Part shown: piece after piece, positions 7,474 through 15,441 of the stretch
Position numbering within the stretch: position 1 is the first letter of the stretch
Layout of the letters: each line of letters starts with the position of its first letter
Virus record (IMG/VR): IMGVR_UViG_3300025849_000151
Location: 1 to 29,526 of that record
Length of the DNA: 29,526 bases
Source: a virus
Strand: one strand, 5' to 3'
Translations under genes and position numbers: made by a program
The notes under the pieces: model-generated
Seen by the model: only the letters and a program-made list of their open reading frames with translations
What the model was told of the DNA's origin: nothing
Databases searched by the model: none

Positions 7474-7550
7474 TGGCCTGCCCTAGAGGAGTCGAACCTC
7501 TGACCTCAAGTTCCGCAAACTTGTGCTCTATCCAGCTGAGCTAAGGGCAG
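7474..7550 (-). tRNA. tRNA-Arg (anticodon GCG), CCA encoded
   Basis: 77 nt on the minus strand. The acceptor stem is CTGCCCT/AGGGCAG, seven perfect pairs, with discriminator G and encoded CCA. The D stem is GCTC/GAGC with loop AGCTGGATA (A20, an Arg identity element). The anticodon stem is CAAGT/ACTTG with loop TTGCGGA, so the anticodon is GCG, reading CGC and by wobble CGU. The variable loop is AGGTC and the T arm AGAGG-TTCGACT-CCTCT. Bacteria normally read these codons with ACG (inosine), so GCG is unusual. It is the first element behind a strong sigma70-type promoter. Confidence 0.95.
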
Positions 7551-7568
7551 TTCGTTTATTATCTTTTT

Positions 7569-7597
7569 ATTATAACAAACAAACTACTAAAAGTCAA
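7569..7597 (-). promoter_or_regulatory. Sigma70-type promoter for tRNA-Arg and replication unit
   Basis: On the minus strand: TTGACT (7592-7597), exactly 17 bp, TATAAT (7569-7574). Five of six -35 bases and all six -10 bases match consensus. Expected transcription start is near 7562, about 12 nt before the mature tRNA 5' end. It lies in the short gap after the SGNH-like gene, so it starts a new unit that likely runs to the deaminase at 3999. Confidence 0.8.
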
Positions 7598-7616
7598 GTA
7601 CTATTTTTGTAAAGAA

Positions 7617-8288
7617 TTAATACAGATTGCCAATAAAATCTTTAGTAAGATCGATTACAGTGTTATTCTTAAAGTAGTCAATTATCTTATCGCCTAGTAT
7701 TTTATGATTTTCAGGACTCATATGATTTAGTCTAGGATCCATCCCTTCATTACTGTCAAAGAATTTTTTTGGATTTAATAACTCATTGTTGCATACATCA
7801 TCAGTTAGGTTACCAATAACTCCGGGAATTGATGCAAACCCTGGTAACAACAATGTTTTAACATCAGTACGTGTACTAGTTATAAATTGTAATGCGTATA
7901 TGTATGATGTATATTGTATATTATCTAAGTTATCATTTTGCAGGTTTACAAGATAACTGTCAGCAGCCTTCCTTTTTTCTTTGTCATTCCAGCCGTCGGT
8001 TTGAATAAAGTTACTTAAATATGGTTCCTTTTCAAAAAACCATTTTCTAGACGGTGCTGTTAATTGCACAATAACATGATCTCCACTTTTAAAATCATTT
8101 GCATGTTGCAAAAAAAATGCAAAAATAAAATCATTAGATACACCATGTTCAGAGCAAACTCTTACATCGTGTTCGTTGAGATCATCGGATACGTAATCTA
8201 TCCAATTCTTATCATAATGATTGTGGAAATTTTTATCTTGGGCTGTTGTTTCGATAGAATAACTATCGCCGAAAATCCATAAAGCCAT
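7617..8288 (-). CDS. SGNH/GDSL hydrolase-like protein
   Basis: 223 residues. IFGDSYS at 5-11 gives a GDS block with Ser9; GVSND at 49-53 could be block II; DPRLNHMSPENH at 184-195 resembles the C-terminal Asp-x-x-His block, with His189 the likely base. Length and order fit the SGNH fold (esterases, acetylhydrolases). No signal peptide. Possible roles are removal of acyl groups from a surface glycan or a DNA-modification sugar; neither is shown by the sequence. It is the last gene of the unit that begins with the DnaE-like protein. Confidence 0.62.
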   Translation of the reverse strand: MALWIFGDSYSIETTAQDKNFHNHYDKNWIDYVSDDLNEHDVRVCSEHGVSNDFIFAFFLQHANDFKSGDHVIVQLTAPSRKWFFEKEPYLSNFIQTDGWNDKEKRKAADSYLVNLQNDNLDNIQYTSYIYALQFITSTRTDVKTLLLPGFASIPGVIGNLTDDVCNNELLNPKKFFDSNEGMDPRLNHMSPENHKILGDKIIDYFKNNTVIDLTKDFIGNLY

Positions 8289-8297
8289 TACTGTGCC

Positions 8298-8654
8298 TTA
8301 TCTAATAAATTTTTCTAATTCAGGTGCTTTCCAGCCTTCTGGCTTTAGCACTTTGCCGTCTTCACGTTTGCGTACCTTGCCAGTGTCCGGATCAATCTTA
8401 GCAAAGTTTGTGTCCATTACTTCTTTCCACGCACCTTCGCCGTCAAAGCCGCCTGCTCTAATAGCACCCATAGTAACAACAAGAATATCTACTAGTGCGT
8501 CTAGTTGTTCTACTTTGTCGTTTGCTACAATAGCGTCTTTTAGTTCATTATACTCTTCTGTAATTAAGTCGAGGTACATTGCATAGTTTTCTACGCTAGG
8601 TGCTTGGTCACACGCTGTTGCAAAAGTGTCAATATCTTTAAACGTGTTGGTCAT
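8298..8654 (-). CDS. MazG/HisE-like nucleotide pyrophosphohydrolase
   Basis: 118 residues. The all-alpha NTP pyrophosphohydrolase motif EExxE...ExxD is present: Glu33, Glu34, Glu37, Glu49, Asp52. The C-terminal part (KIDPDTGKVRKREDGKVLKPEGWKAP) is typical of phage single-domain members. Such enzymes cleave NTPs or dNTPs to monophosphate and pyrophosphate; phage MazG is proposed to alter host nucleotide or ppGpp pools. Its ATG overlaps the GroES-like stop. Confidence 0.85.
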   Translation of the reverse strand: MTNTFKDIDTFATACDQAPSVENYAMYLDLITEEYNELKDAIVANDKVEQLDALVDILVVTMGAIRAGGFDGEGAWKEVMDTNFAKIDPDTGKVRKREDGKVLKPEGWKAPELEKFIR

Positions 8655-9061
8655 TACATTGCTCCTGCAAAATTTGGCATGTCAACACTTTGACCATTAC
8701 CAGTTGTAGATCCCATTCGAACACCCATCTCGGGCATCTCTTCTGACATTGCTAATATAGACTCAGCTTCTGCCATACGTATTTCAATTTCTTCACCGTT
8801 TACTTCTATAAGCATACCGCGTGTCCAACGTCCGTGTTCAATAAGAATCCAATCACCAACATCATACTCGTCCTTATTATCCGGACCTTTAGCATATACT
8901 TTACCCCAGCGAGGATAAATGCCTCTTTCTTTCCCATCATCAGTACTAATGATTAATCCGCTTTTAGTAGTTTGTTCACCAAAATACATATCAGTAATTA
9001 GTACACGATTTCCAACAGCCCGGAGGCCGCCTGTTTTGATTGCGTTAATATTGTTCGCCAT
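8654..9061 (-). CDS. GroES-like co-chaperonin (gp31 analogue)
   Basis: 135 residues. AVGNRVLITDM at the start, a mobile-loop-like segment (GEQTTKSGLIIST, ~28-40, with the hydrophobic GLII tripeptide region that contacts GroEL), WGKVYAKGPDNKDEYDVGDWILIEHGRW and VNGEEIEIRMAEAESILAM follow the cpn10 fold. It would cap host GroEL to fold phage proteins such as the major capsid protein, as T4 gp31 does. The C-terminal ~30 residues, rich in Met and Gly, are an extension beyond bacterial GroES. Confidence 0.87.
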   Translation of the reverse strand: MANNINAIKTGGLRAVGNRVLITDMYFGEQTTKSGLIISTDDGKERGIYPRWGKVYAKGPDNKDEYDVGDWILIEHGRWTRGMLIEVNGEEIEIRMAEAESILAMSEEMPEMGVRMGSTTGNGQSVDMPNFAGAM

Positions 9062-9064
9062 TAA

Positions 9065-9397
9065 TTATTCACCTTTTTGTATAAAGTTTCCGTCTTCGTC
9101 TTCGATCCAATCATCGTCAGTAACGTCTTTGCCATTAGCATCAATCTCTGTGTTTGATGTTGTTTTGCGAACAGCTGCTTCGTCAGCAACACCTTTAGAG
9201 TTTTCGTAATATTCTTTTAGTAAGTCTTCTTTCTTACGAACAATTTGTCCACCTGGTCCTAATTCATCGCCACGAGCATTTACTTTTGCGTTACCTACGG
9301 CAGGGGTCATTTCATTACGTTTGCGCAGCATATCCATATCAACAGTTTTGCCTTGCATAGTCTTATAGACCTTTGCGCCTTTTGTTCTTTGCACCAT
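9065..9397 (-). CDS. Conserved charged phage protein, 110 aa
   Basis: Hydrophilic. The N-terminal half reads KTMQGKTVDMDMLRKRNEMTPAVGN and KVNARGDELGPGGQIVRK, a block I remember as conserved in T4-like marine phages without an assigned function. The C-terminal end is acidic (VTDDDWIEDEDGNF). No catalytic motif or membrane segment. It lies four bases before the GroES-like gene in the same unit. Confidence 0.82.
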   Translation of the reverse strand: MVQRTKGAKVYKTMQGKTVDMDMLRKRNEMTPAVGNAKVNARGDELGPGGQIVRKKEDLLKEYYENSKGVADEAAVRKTTSNTEIDANGKDVTDDDWIEDEDGNFIQKGE

Positions 9398-9428
9398 TTT
9401 TATCTCCTATTATAAGTTATGTATGTAC

Positions 9429-9950
9429 TTATCTCAAGAACTCTCTCCAATCCAGGTCAAACTGGATTGAATTTATCTTGTGTACTCCTATTAAATATAG
9501 CACATATGATGCTACACTTGATCCACGTCCTACACCCCATACAATTCCATTTTTTCGCATAAAGTCTACAAGATAGCACATATAACGCAACAACGGTATC
9601 ATTCCACGTTCAGTAAATTCTCGTAGTTCTTCTTGAACACGCTCTCTTTGTTCGTAAGTAAGTTCTCTATTGTTTAAAAAACGTACTACGTCGAGCTCTT
9701 TGTATTCATCAGGCATAAACCATTCACCTTGACATACACCGTCAAAAGTCTTTTGATCTACATCTAATGGAATATACTTTTGTAGTTTATTAAGTCCTTG
9801 TTCTTCACATGCTTGATTAAACTTATCTATGTCATCATGTTCGTCACACAGAACTACATGCACCTTATCAGCATTACCTGAATAGATCATGTCAACTAAA
9901 TCTTTATTTGTAAATCGTGGGATTCCAAGAGAGTCTGTTTTCATAAGCAT
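9429..9950 (-). CDS. Free-standing DnaE (polymerase III alpha)-motif protein
   Basis: 173 residues. The C-terminal third, including NGIVWGVGRGSSVASYVLYLIGVHKI and FDLDWREFL, matches the C-family polymerase palm segment that in bacterial DnaE reads GPGRGSGAGSLVAYALGITxxDP followed by FERFLNPER. The protein stops at WREFLR, just before the place where DnaE would carry the catalytic PDxDxDF aspartates, so it cannot be a complete polymerase. Residues 1-110 are helical and charged. It could be a host-derived fragment reused as a replication partner or decoy, or one exon-like part of a split protein. A sigma70-type promoter sits immediately upstream. Starts at 9950 or 9944 are both possible. Confidence 0.75.
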   Translation of the reverse strand: MLMKTDSLGIPRFTNKDLVDMIYSGNADKVHVVLCDEHDDIDKFNQACEEQGLNKLQKYIPLDVDQKTFDGVCQGEWFMPDEYKELDVVRFLNNRELTYEQRERVQEELREFTERGMIPLLRYMCYLVDFMRKNGIVWGVGRGSSVASYVLYLIGVHKINSIQFDLDWREFLR

Positions 9951-9956
9951 ACTTGT

Positions 9957-9985
9957 ATTTTAACTGACTTTAATCAGTTTGTCAA
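9957..9985 (-). promoter_or_regulatory. Sigma70-type promoter for the DnaE-like/GroES/MazG unit
   Basis: On the minus strand: TTGACA (9980-9985), 17 bp, TAAAAT (9957-9962). The -35 is perfect and the -10 matches at five of six. The -35 falls inside the 3' end of the preceding 80-aa gene. Expected transcription start is near 9950, at or almost at the first ATG, so the message could be leaderless or use the ATG at 9944. Confidence 0.65.
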
Positions 9986-10202
9986 GAGAATTTTCGTCAT
10001 TATTTTCATCATTATCTCTTTGACGCTGTGCGGCTATGATTCTTCTACTAGATGATTCCTCTTTGTACATCTCAAGTAACGTAGAAATTTGAGATTGTAC
10101 TTGGGGATTTACAGACTGAAAATACTTACGACCTAACTCGGAGATTTTATTTTCAATCTCTGCATCAGTTAGGCCACTTAAATCTGCTAATGGATGAAAC
10201 AT
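9960..10202 (-). CDS. Conserved small phage protein, 80 aa
   Basis: From the ATG at 10202: MFHPLADLSGLTDAEIENKI, which follows the upstream stop with one base between. In-frame starts farther upstream would overlap the neighbour by ~96 bp and look non-protein. Residues 1-50 are helical, resembling a short protein family near tail genes in T4-like marine phages. The C-terminal third is charged and low complexity (RQRDNDENNDENS). Function unknown; late expression is likely from the promoter at 10808. Confidence 0.78.
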   Translation of the reverse strand: MFHPLADLSGLTDAEIENKISELGRKYFQSVNPQVQSQISTLLEMYKEESSSRRIIAAQRQRDNDENNDENSLDKLIKVS

Positions 10203-10203
10203 A

Positions 10204-10788
10204 TTATGATTGACGTTCGAACTGTCCAATATAATCAATGTATATATCAAGACCGTTGTCTGACCATACATCAAGTACTTTAGGTTGATCATTATCACTT
10301 ACAATAAATTCACCGTCGCCATTAACGCCAGCTGCTTTGTTATTAAAGTATAAGTTACCGTTTCCGCCTGTTTCAAAATTAACTGTATGTGACCCGCCAT
10401 TACTTTTTAGTATTAATCGTGTCGAAGCGTATTTTGCACCACCTGTTGGAAAGTTCGTAAATGTTAATGTAAGTGTACTAGATATAATAAACTTTTGAGC
10501 TACACCATCATTCCATTCAACTTGTTGATCGCTATCAAAATCCTGTGGTGCATAAACCGCACCAGATACAGCTAATAAATTAGCATCTTGGATATTGTTG
10601 CCATTGAAATCATTATTACCATCTGTACGTGCCGATGCTGTAAGGAGATCTGTTAACTCTCCACTAGCTGTTTCAAGAGCTGTTTTGATTGTTGCGAAGT
10701 TATCACGAAAGCCTTGACTATCGTTATCTTGTCCTGGTACCGGAAATTCTTCGTCAATTCCTGTGTACCTAATTGCACTGTCTGCCAT
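10204..10788 (-). CDS. Virion/tail-fibre-associated structural protein, 194 aa
   Basis: The N-terminus (FPVPGQDNDSQGFRDNF, ~16-32) is a divergent copy of the DNDGTGD...F-type module that begins two larger fibre proteins nearby. The middle (ISSTLTLTFTNFP, GGAKYASTRLILKSNGGSHTVNF) is rich in beta strands, Gly, Asn and Thr, typical of fibre tips. No catalytic motif. A late-promoter element lies 27 bp before the ATG. Confidence 0.75.
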   Translation of the reverse strand: MADSAIRYTGIDEEFPVPGQDNDSQGFRDNFATIKTALETASGELTDLLTASARTDGNNDFNGNNIQDANLLAVSGAVYAPQDFDSDQQVEWNDGVAQKFIISSTLTLTFTNFPTGGAKYASTRLILKSNGGSHTVNFETGGNGNLYFNNKAAGVNGDGEFIVSDNDQPKVLDVWSDNGLDIYIDYIGQFERQS

Positions 10789-10807
10789 GTTTTTATCTCC
10801 TACGTTA

Positions 10808-10815
10808 TATTTATC
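10808..10815 (-). promoter_or_regulatory. Late-promoter-like element GATAAATA
   Basis: GATAAATA on the minus strand, its first base 27 bp before the ATG of the 194-aa structural gene, in the 31-bp gap after the 891-aa gene. A ribosome site (GTAGGAG) lies between it and the ATG. Confidence 0.75.
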
Positions 10816-10819
10816 TGGG

Positions 10820-13495
10820 TTACACGTTGTATCTATAATTTGCGAACATTAAATATTGTGGATCGCTTGTTATATCTGTACTATCTATTATATATCTATC
10901 TATATCAAGATTAAATTTAGAAAAATCAAAGCCATTTGCATTAATTGCACTTTTAATTATTTCGCTAGTTCCTGGTTTACAATAACATAATACTATAGAA
11001 CTAGTGTAACCTAGCTCATTAACGCTACCCGGTTGTGAACTTCTCATCCATAATGGTACAAAATTTCTATCAGTACTTCCTGTAATTCTAATGTTATCTC
11101 GCATATTTGATATATTACTAATATATTTTACTCTATCATTTGTTTGTGATGCTTTAATTACATTAGTATCTGCTTTAATTGTATTTTCGTATTCGGGACG
11201 TAGAACTGATGTAGGACCTAATCCTCTTAGAATAGTAACTAATTTATCTTCTGTTCTACCGTCTATTTCTAATCCGTTTGCCCAATCTAATTTAATAGTA
11301 CCGTCTTCTTTAGTAACTATTTCAAAATCTTCGCCTAGGGTAACTGTTATATTTTTAAATCTAGTTTGTACAGTAAACGAAGGTTTTTCTGGCCAATCAT
11401 AATATATATCTTTAGGTGTATGAGAAACAGAGTCAACTGTAATTTCTTTACTTGAATTTATATTAATCTTTTTATTTGTTCTTCCTGTACTAGGATTTGC
11501 TGGATCAACTACTTCTAAATATAATACTTCATATACAGCATTATTAGTACCTGGTTCATTTGCTATTGCTGACTTTAATTCTCCGATACGATATTGTTTT
11601 CTTTTATGATTAGTTGATATTGCACTTACAAAGGTATCTAAACTATTTGTTTCAATGCCGTAATATACTGGAACTTTAATCTCACGTTGAATTCCAAAGT
11701 TTGGATCTTGCGGACGATATATATTATCTGGTATAAAAATTTCTGGATCTGAAATAAACGCATTAAACTCATTTCGAATATCTTCTTTTAAGAACGGCTT
11801 TAGATAAAGGTTACTGTAACGAACAGTATTAGGATCACGTACTGTAATATAAAATTCACGTTTAGCAATAGTGTACTTGTATTGGTCTTGTGCATTTACT
11901 GTAAATTTGTAAACTCTATCAAATGTTGTTTCAGTTCCGTCAGTAGTAAAAGTATCACGATCAAATACAGTTAGTCCTGTTCTTGTATATGCAAACTCGG
12001 TCCATAAAGCACTATCATCTGCAAATGTATTTGAACTAGCACTTAAATGGTCACTACTAGTAGTATACAATTGGCCATTATATTTTATTACGTCACCAGA
12101 CTTATAATTTCTACTACCTTTCCAATTACTACGATAAAAGTTTTGTCCAAATGCATTTACTTTGCCAACTATCTCTCCATCAAAACTTACTTGTAATCCT
12201 GGAGGTAATCTTCCACTAGATAGGCTGTACAATAACCTTGCATTAGGAACGTCAGTTGTTGCTTCAACTTTTAATACACTTATTACATTTGAATTAATTA
12301 TTCCTAAGTTGCTTGTGGTAACCCAAGTTGTATTAGAATTAAACTCACCTAGTAATTTTAATGTAAATGTTTTAGTTGAACTTATATTTTCGTCAACTTG
12401 GTCTGGAGTATATCGTGTTGCTTTAATAGTAAACTTATAATCTTTTGATACTGCACCTTGATAAGGAACTCTGCCTGCAATCTCACCATTTGATAGGTCC
12501 AATTTCATTCCGGGTGGTAATGCACTTACGCTGTTGTCAGGATTAGTACCATTTAAACTATAACTAACAAATCCTACTTGTGAGTTTGTATCAATAACAT
12601 CTAACGGAATAGTAACATAATTATTTGCACGTTTAACACCTAAGTCGCCTGGAGTGATCCAAATAGGTGTTCTAAGGTTTGTGTTATCTGCTGTAAATGT
12701 TCCAGTACCAACTTGTAATATAGTATTATCAGCTCTAAAAAAGTCATCGCCTACAACAAATATTCTAAATGTACGTCTTGCTATTGTATCTCCATCACTT
12801 ACGTTAACTGTAAATTGATAGTATCTATTTAATTTTTTAGGTGCTCTTTCGCTATAGCTAAAATCCCAAGTTGTAGTATCGTAATAAAAACTGTCAAAAC
12901 CATTTGAACTTTTAATTCCAAAGTCGTATCCACCGTTAATTATATCATATGGAGCTGTATCATAAGTTCCAGTACTATATAACAGTCCTCTTTCAATTGC
13001 TAGTATTGGGTCAACAATTCCAATAATTCGTCCATCGGTTGTTAATTCAGTTCCAGGAGGTAATTGACCATCTCCTTCGCCTATAAAATATTCCAATGTT
13101 TGACCAGTTTCTAAGTCCTCGTCTGTTGCTAATAATCGAAACTCAATTGGTGAACTATCTAATATATAAAATGTATTATTATTGCCTACAGGAAGTAGTC
13201 CTGGATCAGTAACCCAGTCAGGTGCATCTTCACCTGATACTGTTAATTTAAATGTTCTGTCTCTTATTGTTTGATCTAGTGTTGCTCGTAAAACAAATCT
13301 ATATTCTAATAGTCTTGCTACTTCGTATGGAGTTCCTATTATATTATTTCCACTTATACGTAGTCCAGGTGGTAACGATCCACTGATAAGACTTACAGTT
13401 GATCTGTTAAGTACCGGTAACGGTATAGTTGTAGTAACATTTTCTTCTAAGTTAGCTAGTAATGTTCCTGAAGGTTGACTCCAAAGATCTGCCAT
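10820..13495 (-). CDS. Multi-domain adhesin-like virion protein with Ig-like repeats and carbohydrate-binding module
   Basis: 891 residues. At least four putative-Ig (He_PIG/cadherin-like) repeats show the LPPG...G.I.G signature: SLPPGLRISGNNIIGTP (~40-56), QLPPGTELTTDGRIIGI, ALPPGMKLDLSNGEIAG and RLPPGLQVSFDGEIVG. Between repeats, around residues 455-500, is a CBM5/12-type module: NYKSGDVIKYNGQLYTT, DHL, ALWTEF. No signal peptide, as expected for a virion protein. It probably forms part of a fibre or baseplate appendage that touches host surface polysaccharide. The C-terminal third is unrecognised. It is third in the unit that starts at 15406. Confidence 0.82.
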   Translation of the reverse strand: MADLWSQPSGTLLANLEENVTTTIPLPVLNRSTVSLISGSLPPGLRISGNNIIGTPYEVARLLEYRFVLRATLDQTIRDRTFKLTVSGEDAPDWVTDPGLLPVGNNNTFYILDSSPIEFRLLATDEDLETGQTLEYFIGEGDGQLPPGTELTTDGRIIGIVDPILAIERGLLYSTGTYDTAPYDIINGGYDFGIKSSNGFDSFYYDTTTWDFSYSERAPKKLNRYYQFTVNVSDGDTIARRTFRIFVVGDDFFRADNTILQVGTGTFTADNTNLRTPIWITPGDLGVKRANNYVTIPLDVIDTNSQVGFVSYSLNGTNPDNSVSALPPGMKLDLSNGEIAGRVPYQGAVSKDYKFTIKATRYTPDQVDENISSTKTFTLKLLGEFNSNTTWVTTSNLGIINSNVISVLKVEATTDVPNARLLYSLSSGRLPPGLQVSFDGEIVGKVNAFGQNFYRSNWKGSRNYKSGDVIKYNGQLYTTSSDHLSASSNTFADDSALWTEFAYTRTGLTVFDRDTFTTDGTETTFDRVYKFTVNAQDQYKYTIAKREFYITVRDPNTVRYSNLYLKPFLKEDIRNEFNAFISDPEIFIPDNIYRPQDPNFGIQREIKVPVYYGIETNSLDTFVSAISTNHKRKQYRIGELKSAIANEPGTNNAVYEVLYLEVVDPANPSTGRTNKKININSSKEITVDSVSHTPKDIYYDWPEKPSFTVQTRFKNITVTLGEDFEIVTKEDGTIKLDWANGLEIDGRTEDKLVTILRGLGPTSVLRPEYENTIKADTNVIKASQTNDRVKYISNISNMRDNIRITGSTDRNFVPLWMRSSQPGSVNELGYTSSIVLCYCKPGTSEIIKSAINANGFDFSKFNLDIDRYIIDSTDITSDPQYLMFANYRYNV

Positions 13496-13508
13496 ATTTT
13501 AATCCTTA

Positions 13509-14207
13509 TTATACAATAAAGCCAAGGTCTACTGTATCTCCAGTGTCGGGTGTTATGCCACCGAAGTCAAGATCAACCGTAGCTATAATAAATTCTAAAG
13601 CGTTATTGTAAGTATTACGCATACTACCAAAATCAAATCCACTTAAATATGGACCAAATTCTCTAACATCAAAACCGTATACTAATCCTTCTATGTAAGC
13701 ATTAACAGTTGTTGCTGATATTGTACCTGCACCTGTAATATTATTATTATTTGCACTTAACGTGCCACTTAGTGTTGGTGCAGAATCTCTTTCAACAATG
13801 CCAGTAGTATCTAAGTCAAGAATTATTTGTTGTCCGTTAACTCTAGTACCTATACCTTCGCCGCCTAGTAAACTCATTGTTTGTCCAGGATCTACAGTTA
13901 TTGTACCATTGTCGCTTACAATAATTAATTCATCTAAAGCAGGAGCAGAATTAATAGTAAGGGTATTTTCAGTTGATGCAAGTGTAATGTTAGTTCCTGC
14001 ATTAATTCTTTTAAAGCCATGTATACTGTCATCTTTGCCTGTATAAAGAATCTCGCCTATACTACCGTTATTTTCTATAACAGTTTCTTCTATAAGTCTT
14101 AAATCTAATTCTTCAAAGTTATCATTTATCTTTATAAATGCTTCACGAAGATCATCACCTGTTCCGTCGTTTGCAATTGTTCCTGTATTAATATATTCTA
14201 TTGCCAT
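13509..14207 (-). CDS. Tail-fibre-like structural protein, 232 aa
   Basis: Begins MAIEYINTGTIANDGTGDDLREAF and continues IKINDNFEELDLRL, the same N-terminal module as the giant fibre protein. The middle is beta-rich (NNGSIGEILYTGK, TITVDPGQTMSLLGGEG) with a GTLSANNNNITGAGTISATTV stretch typical of fibre shafts. Likely a short fibre or adaptor that docks by its N-terminus; inference from the shared module. Confidence 0.75.
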   Translation of the reverse strand: MAIEYINTGTIANDGTGDDLREAFIKINDNFEELDLRLIEETVIENNGSIGEILYTGKDDSIHGFKRINAGTNITLASTENTLTINSAPALDELIIVSDNGTITVDPGQTMSLLGGEGIGTRVNGQQIILDLDTTGIVERDSAPTLSGTLSANNNNITGAGTISATTVNAYIEGLVYGFDVREFGPYLSGFDFGSMRNTYNNALEFIIATVDLDFGGITPDTGDTVDLGFIV

Positions 14208-14218
14208 TTGTGTCTCCG

Positions 14219-15406
14219 TTATAGTGCCGCTATAGCTGCTTGGAATGCAGCATAATCTGCCGCACCTGCTACTAATGTTTTTAAGTCTGTAATACTTATA
14301 TGGTCTTGAACAATAACATCGCCGGACGATGATGTTAGTGTTAAGTTATCTGTTGCTCCAATAGCAATAGTACTTGTTGCACTTAATGAAATTGTACTAG
14401 CGTTTGGTACGTTTACTGGACCAGCTGGTGAAAGTGTAATACCGTTTAGTGCTGTAAGAGTTAGTGTTGCTGTGCTTTCTACATTACCAACGAACTTAGT
14501 AGATGCTGTTATTGTTCCTGCATATATACTATTAGTAATAGCGTCAACTATTACAGAACTATCATCTCCAAATAATGATCCTTTAAAATCACCGTAGAAG
14601 TTTCCATCCTGGTCGACCATTATTGTTGATAGGTCTGGTGAAAATAGCTGTCCTGAAACATTACCTTTGAACAGCGCATCGTCTGTTGATGTATTACCTG
14701 AATATAAAACTTGTTTTAGACCATCTTGAGAATATACATCACCTATATGATCGCCTGTAGTATTACCTGTAACATCGCCTGTAACATCGCCTGTAACAAT
14801 GCCTGTTAATGGTCCTATGAAACGTTTGTTAACACTATCGACTAATAAAGTATTACCGTCTGCACTATAAACACTACCTTCTAGATCACCAGTGTTGTTT
14901 ACATCAATTTCTAATGTTCCGCCTGCTATTTCTGCTCTTGATATAAGTTGTGCTGAGTCAGTTAGGTCAAGATAAGAACCACCTGTTGCAACAGCTGATA
15001 GCCCAGATACTTGAGTTGCTTGTATTGTTACTTGTGCATTTGTTACAAAATTAGTGTCGTTTACTAATTGACTTAAACTTGTAGCAATCACAGGTTTGCC
15101 TGTAATGTCAGCCCAAGCTGCAACTATTGCAGAAGGTCTATTAGTTAAGCTATTATAATCTCCATCAAACAATGTAGGAAGATTAGATAAGTCAGTGTAG
15201 CTGTTTGTTTTTGCTACTTCAGCTATCGGATTCCCGCCAATGTTTATGTTAACAGAGTTAAGTGTATTAGCTACTATTGTTCCTGAAGCTGTTATATTAA
15301 TAGCATCATTAATGCTACTATTGGACATGTTAAGATTATCACCGGTAGGTAATTCTTTAATCTTGTTTTGTACTTTATCAAATACTAGCGGTATTCTGTT
15401 TGCCAT
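14219..15406 (-). CDS. Tail-fibre-like structural protein, 395 aa
   Basis: Gly/Thr/Asn/Asp-rich, beta-strand protein. A tandem GDVTGDVTGNTTGDHIGDVYS stretch (around residues 205-225) and further GN/GD repeats (SGNTSTDDALFKGNVSG, DGNFYGDFKGSLFGDD) resemble fibre-shaft repeats of T4-like marine phages. The last ~25 residues (ITDLKTLVAGAADYAAFQAAI) form a short helix. It heads the late unit, with a promoter element 28 bp before the ATG and AGGAAAC as ribosome site. Confidence 0.78.
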   Translation of the reverse strand: MANRIPLVFDKVQNKIKELPTGDNLNMSNSSINDAINITASGTIVANTLNSVNINIGGNPIAEVAKTNSYTDLSNLPTLFDGDYNSLTNRPSAIVAAWADITGKPVIATSLSQLVNDTNFVTNAQVTIQATQVSGLSAVATGGSYLDLTDSAQLISRAEIAGGTLEIDVNNTGDLEGSVYSADGNTLLVDSVNKRFIGPLTGIVTGDVTGDVTGNTTGDHIGDVYSQDGLKQVLYSGNTSTDDALFKGNVSGQLFSPDLSTIMVDQDGNFYGDFKGSLFGDDSSVIVDAITNSIYAGTITASTKFVGNVESTATLTLTALNGITLSPAGPVNVPNASTISLSATSTIAIGATDNLTLTSSSGDVIVQDHISITDLKTLVAGAADYAAFQAAIAAL

Positions 15407-15426
15407 GTTTCGTTTCCTATTTTATA

Positions 15427-15434
15427 TATTTATC
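15427..15434 (-). promoter_or_regulatory. Late-promoter-like element GATAAATA
   Basis: GATAAATA on the minus strand, 28 bp before the ATG at 15406, in the 35-bp gap behind the giant fibre gene. Same sequence and spacing as the elements at 10808 and 24787. Confidence 0.75.
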
Positions 15435-15441
15435 GTGTTTG

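Noticed and set aside
14760-14800. Short tandem repeat in the 395-aa fibre gene, considered as a CRISPR-like or regulatory repeat
   Set aside because: It encodes GDVTGDVTG-type shaft repeats in frame; there are no spacers.
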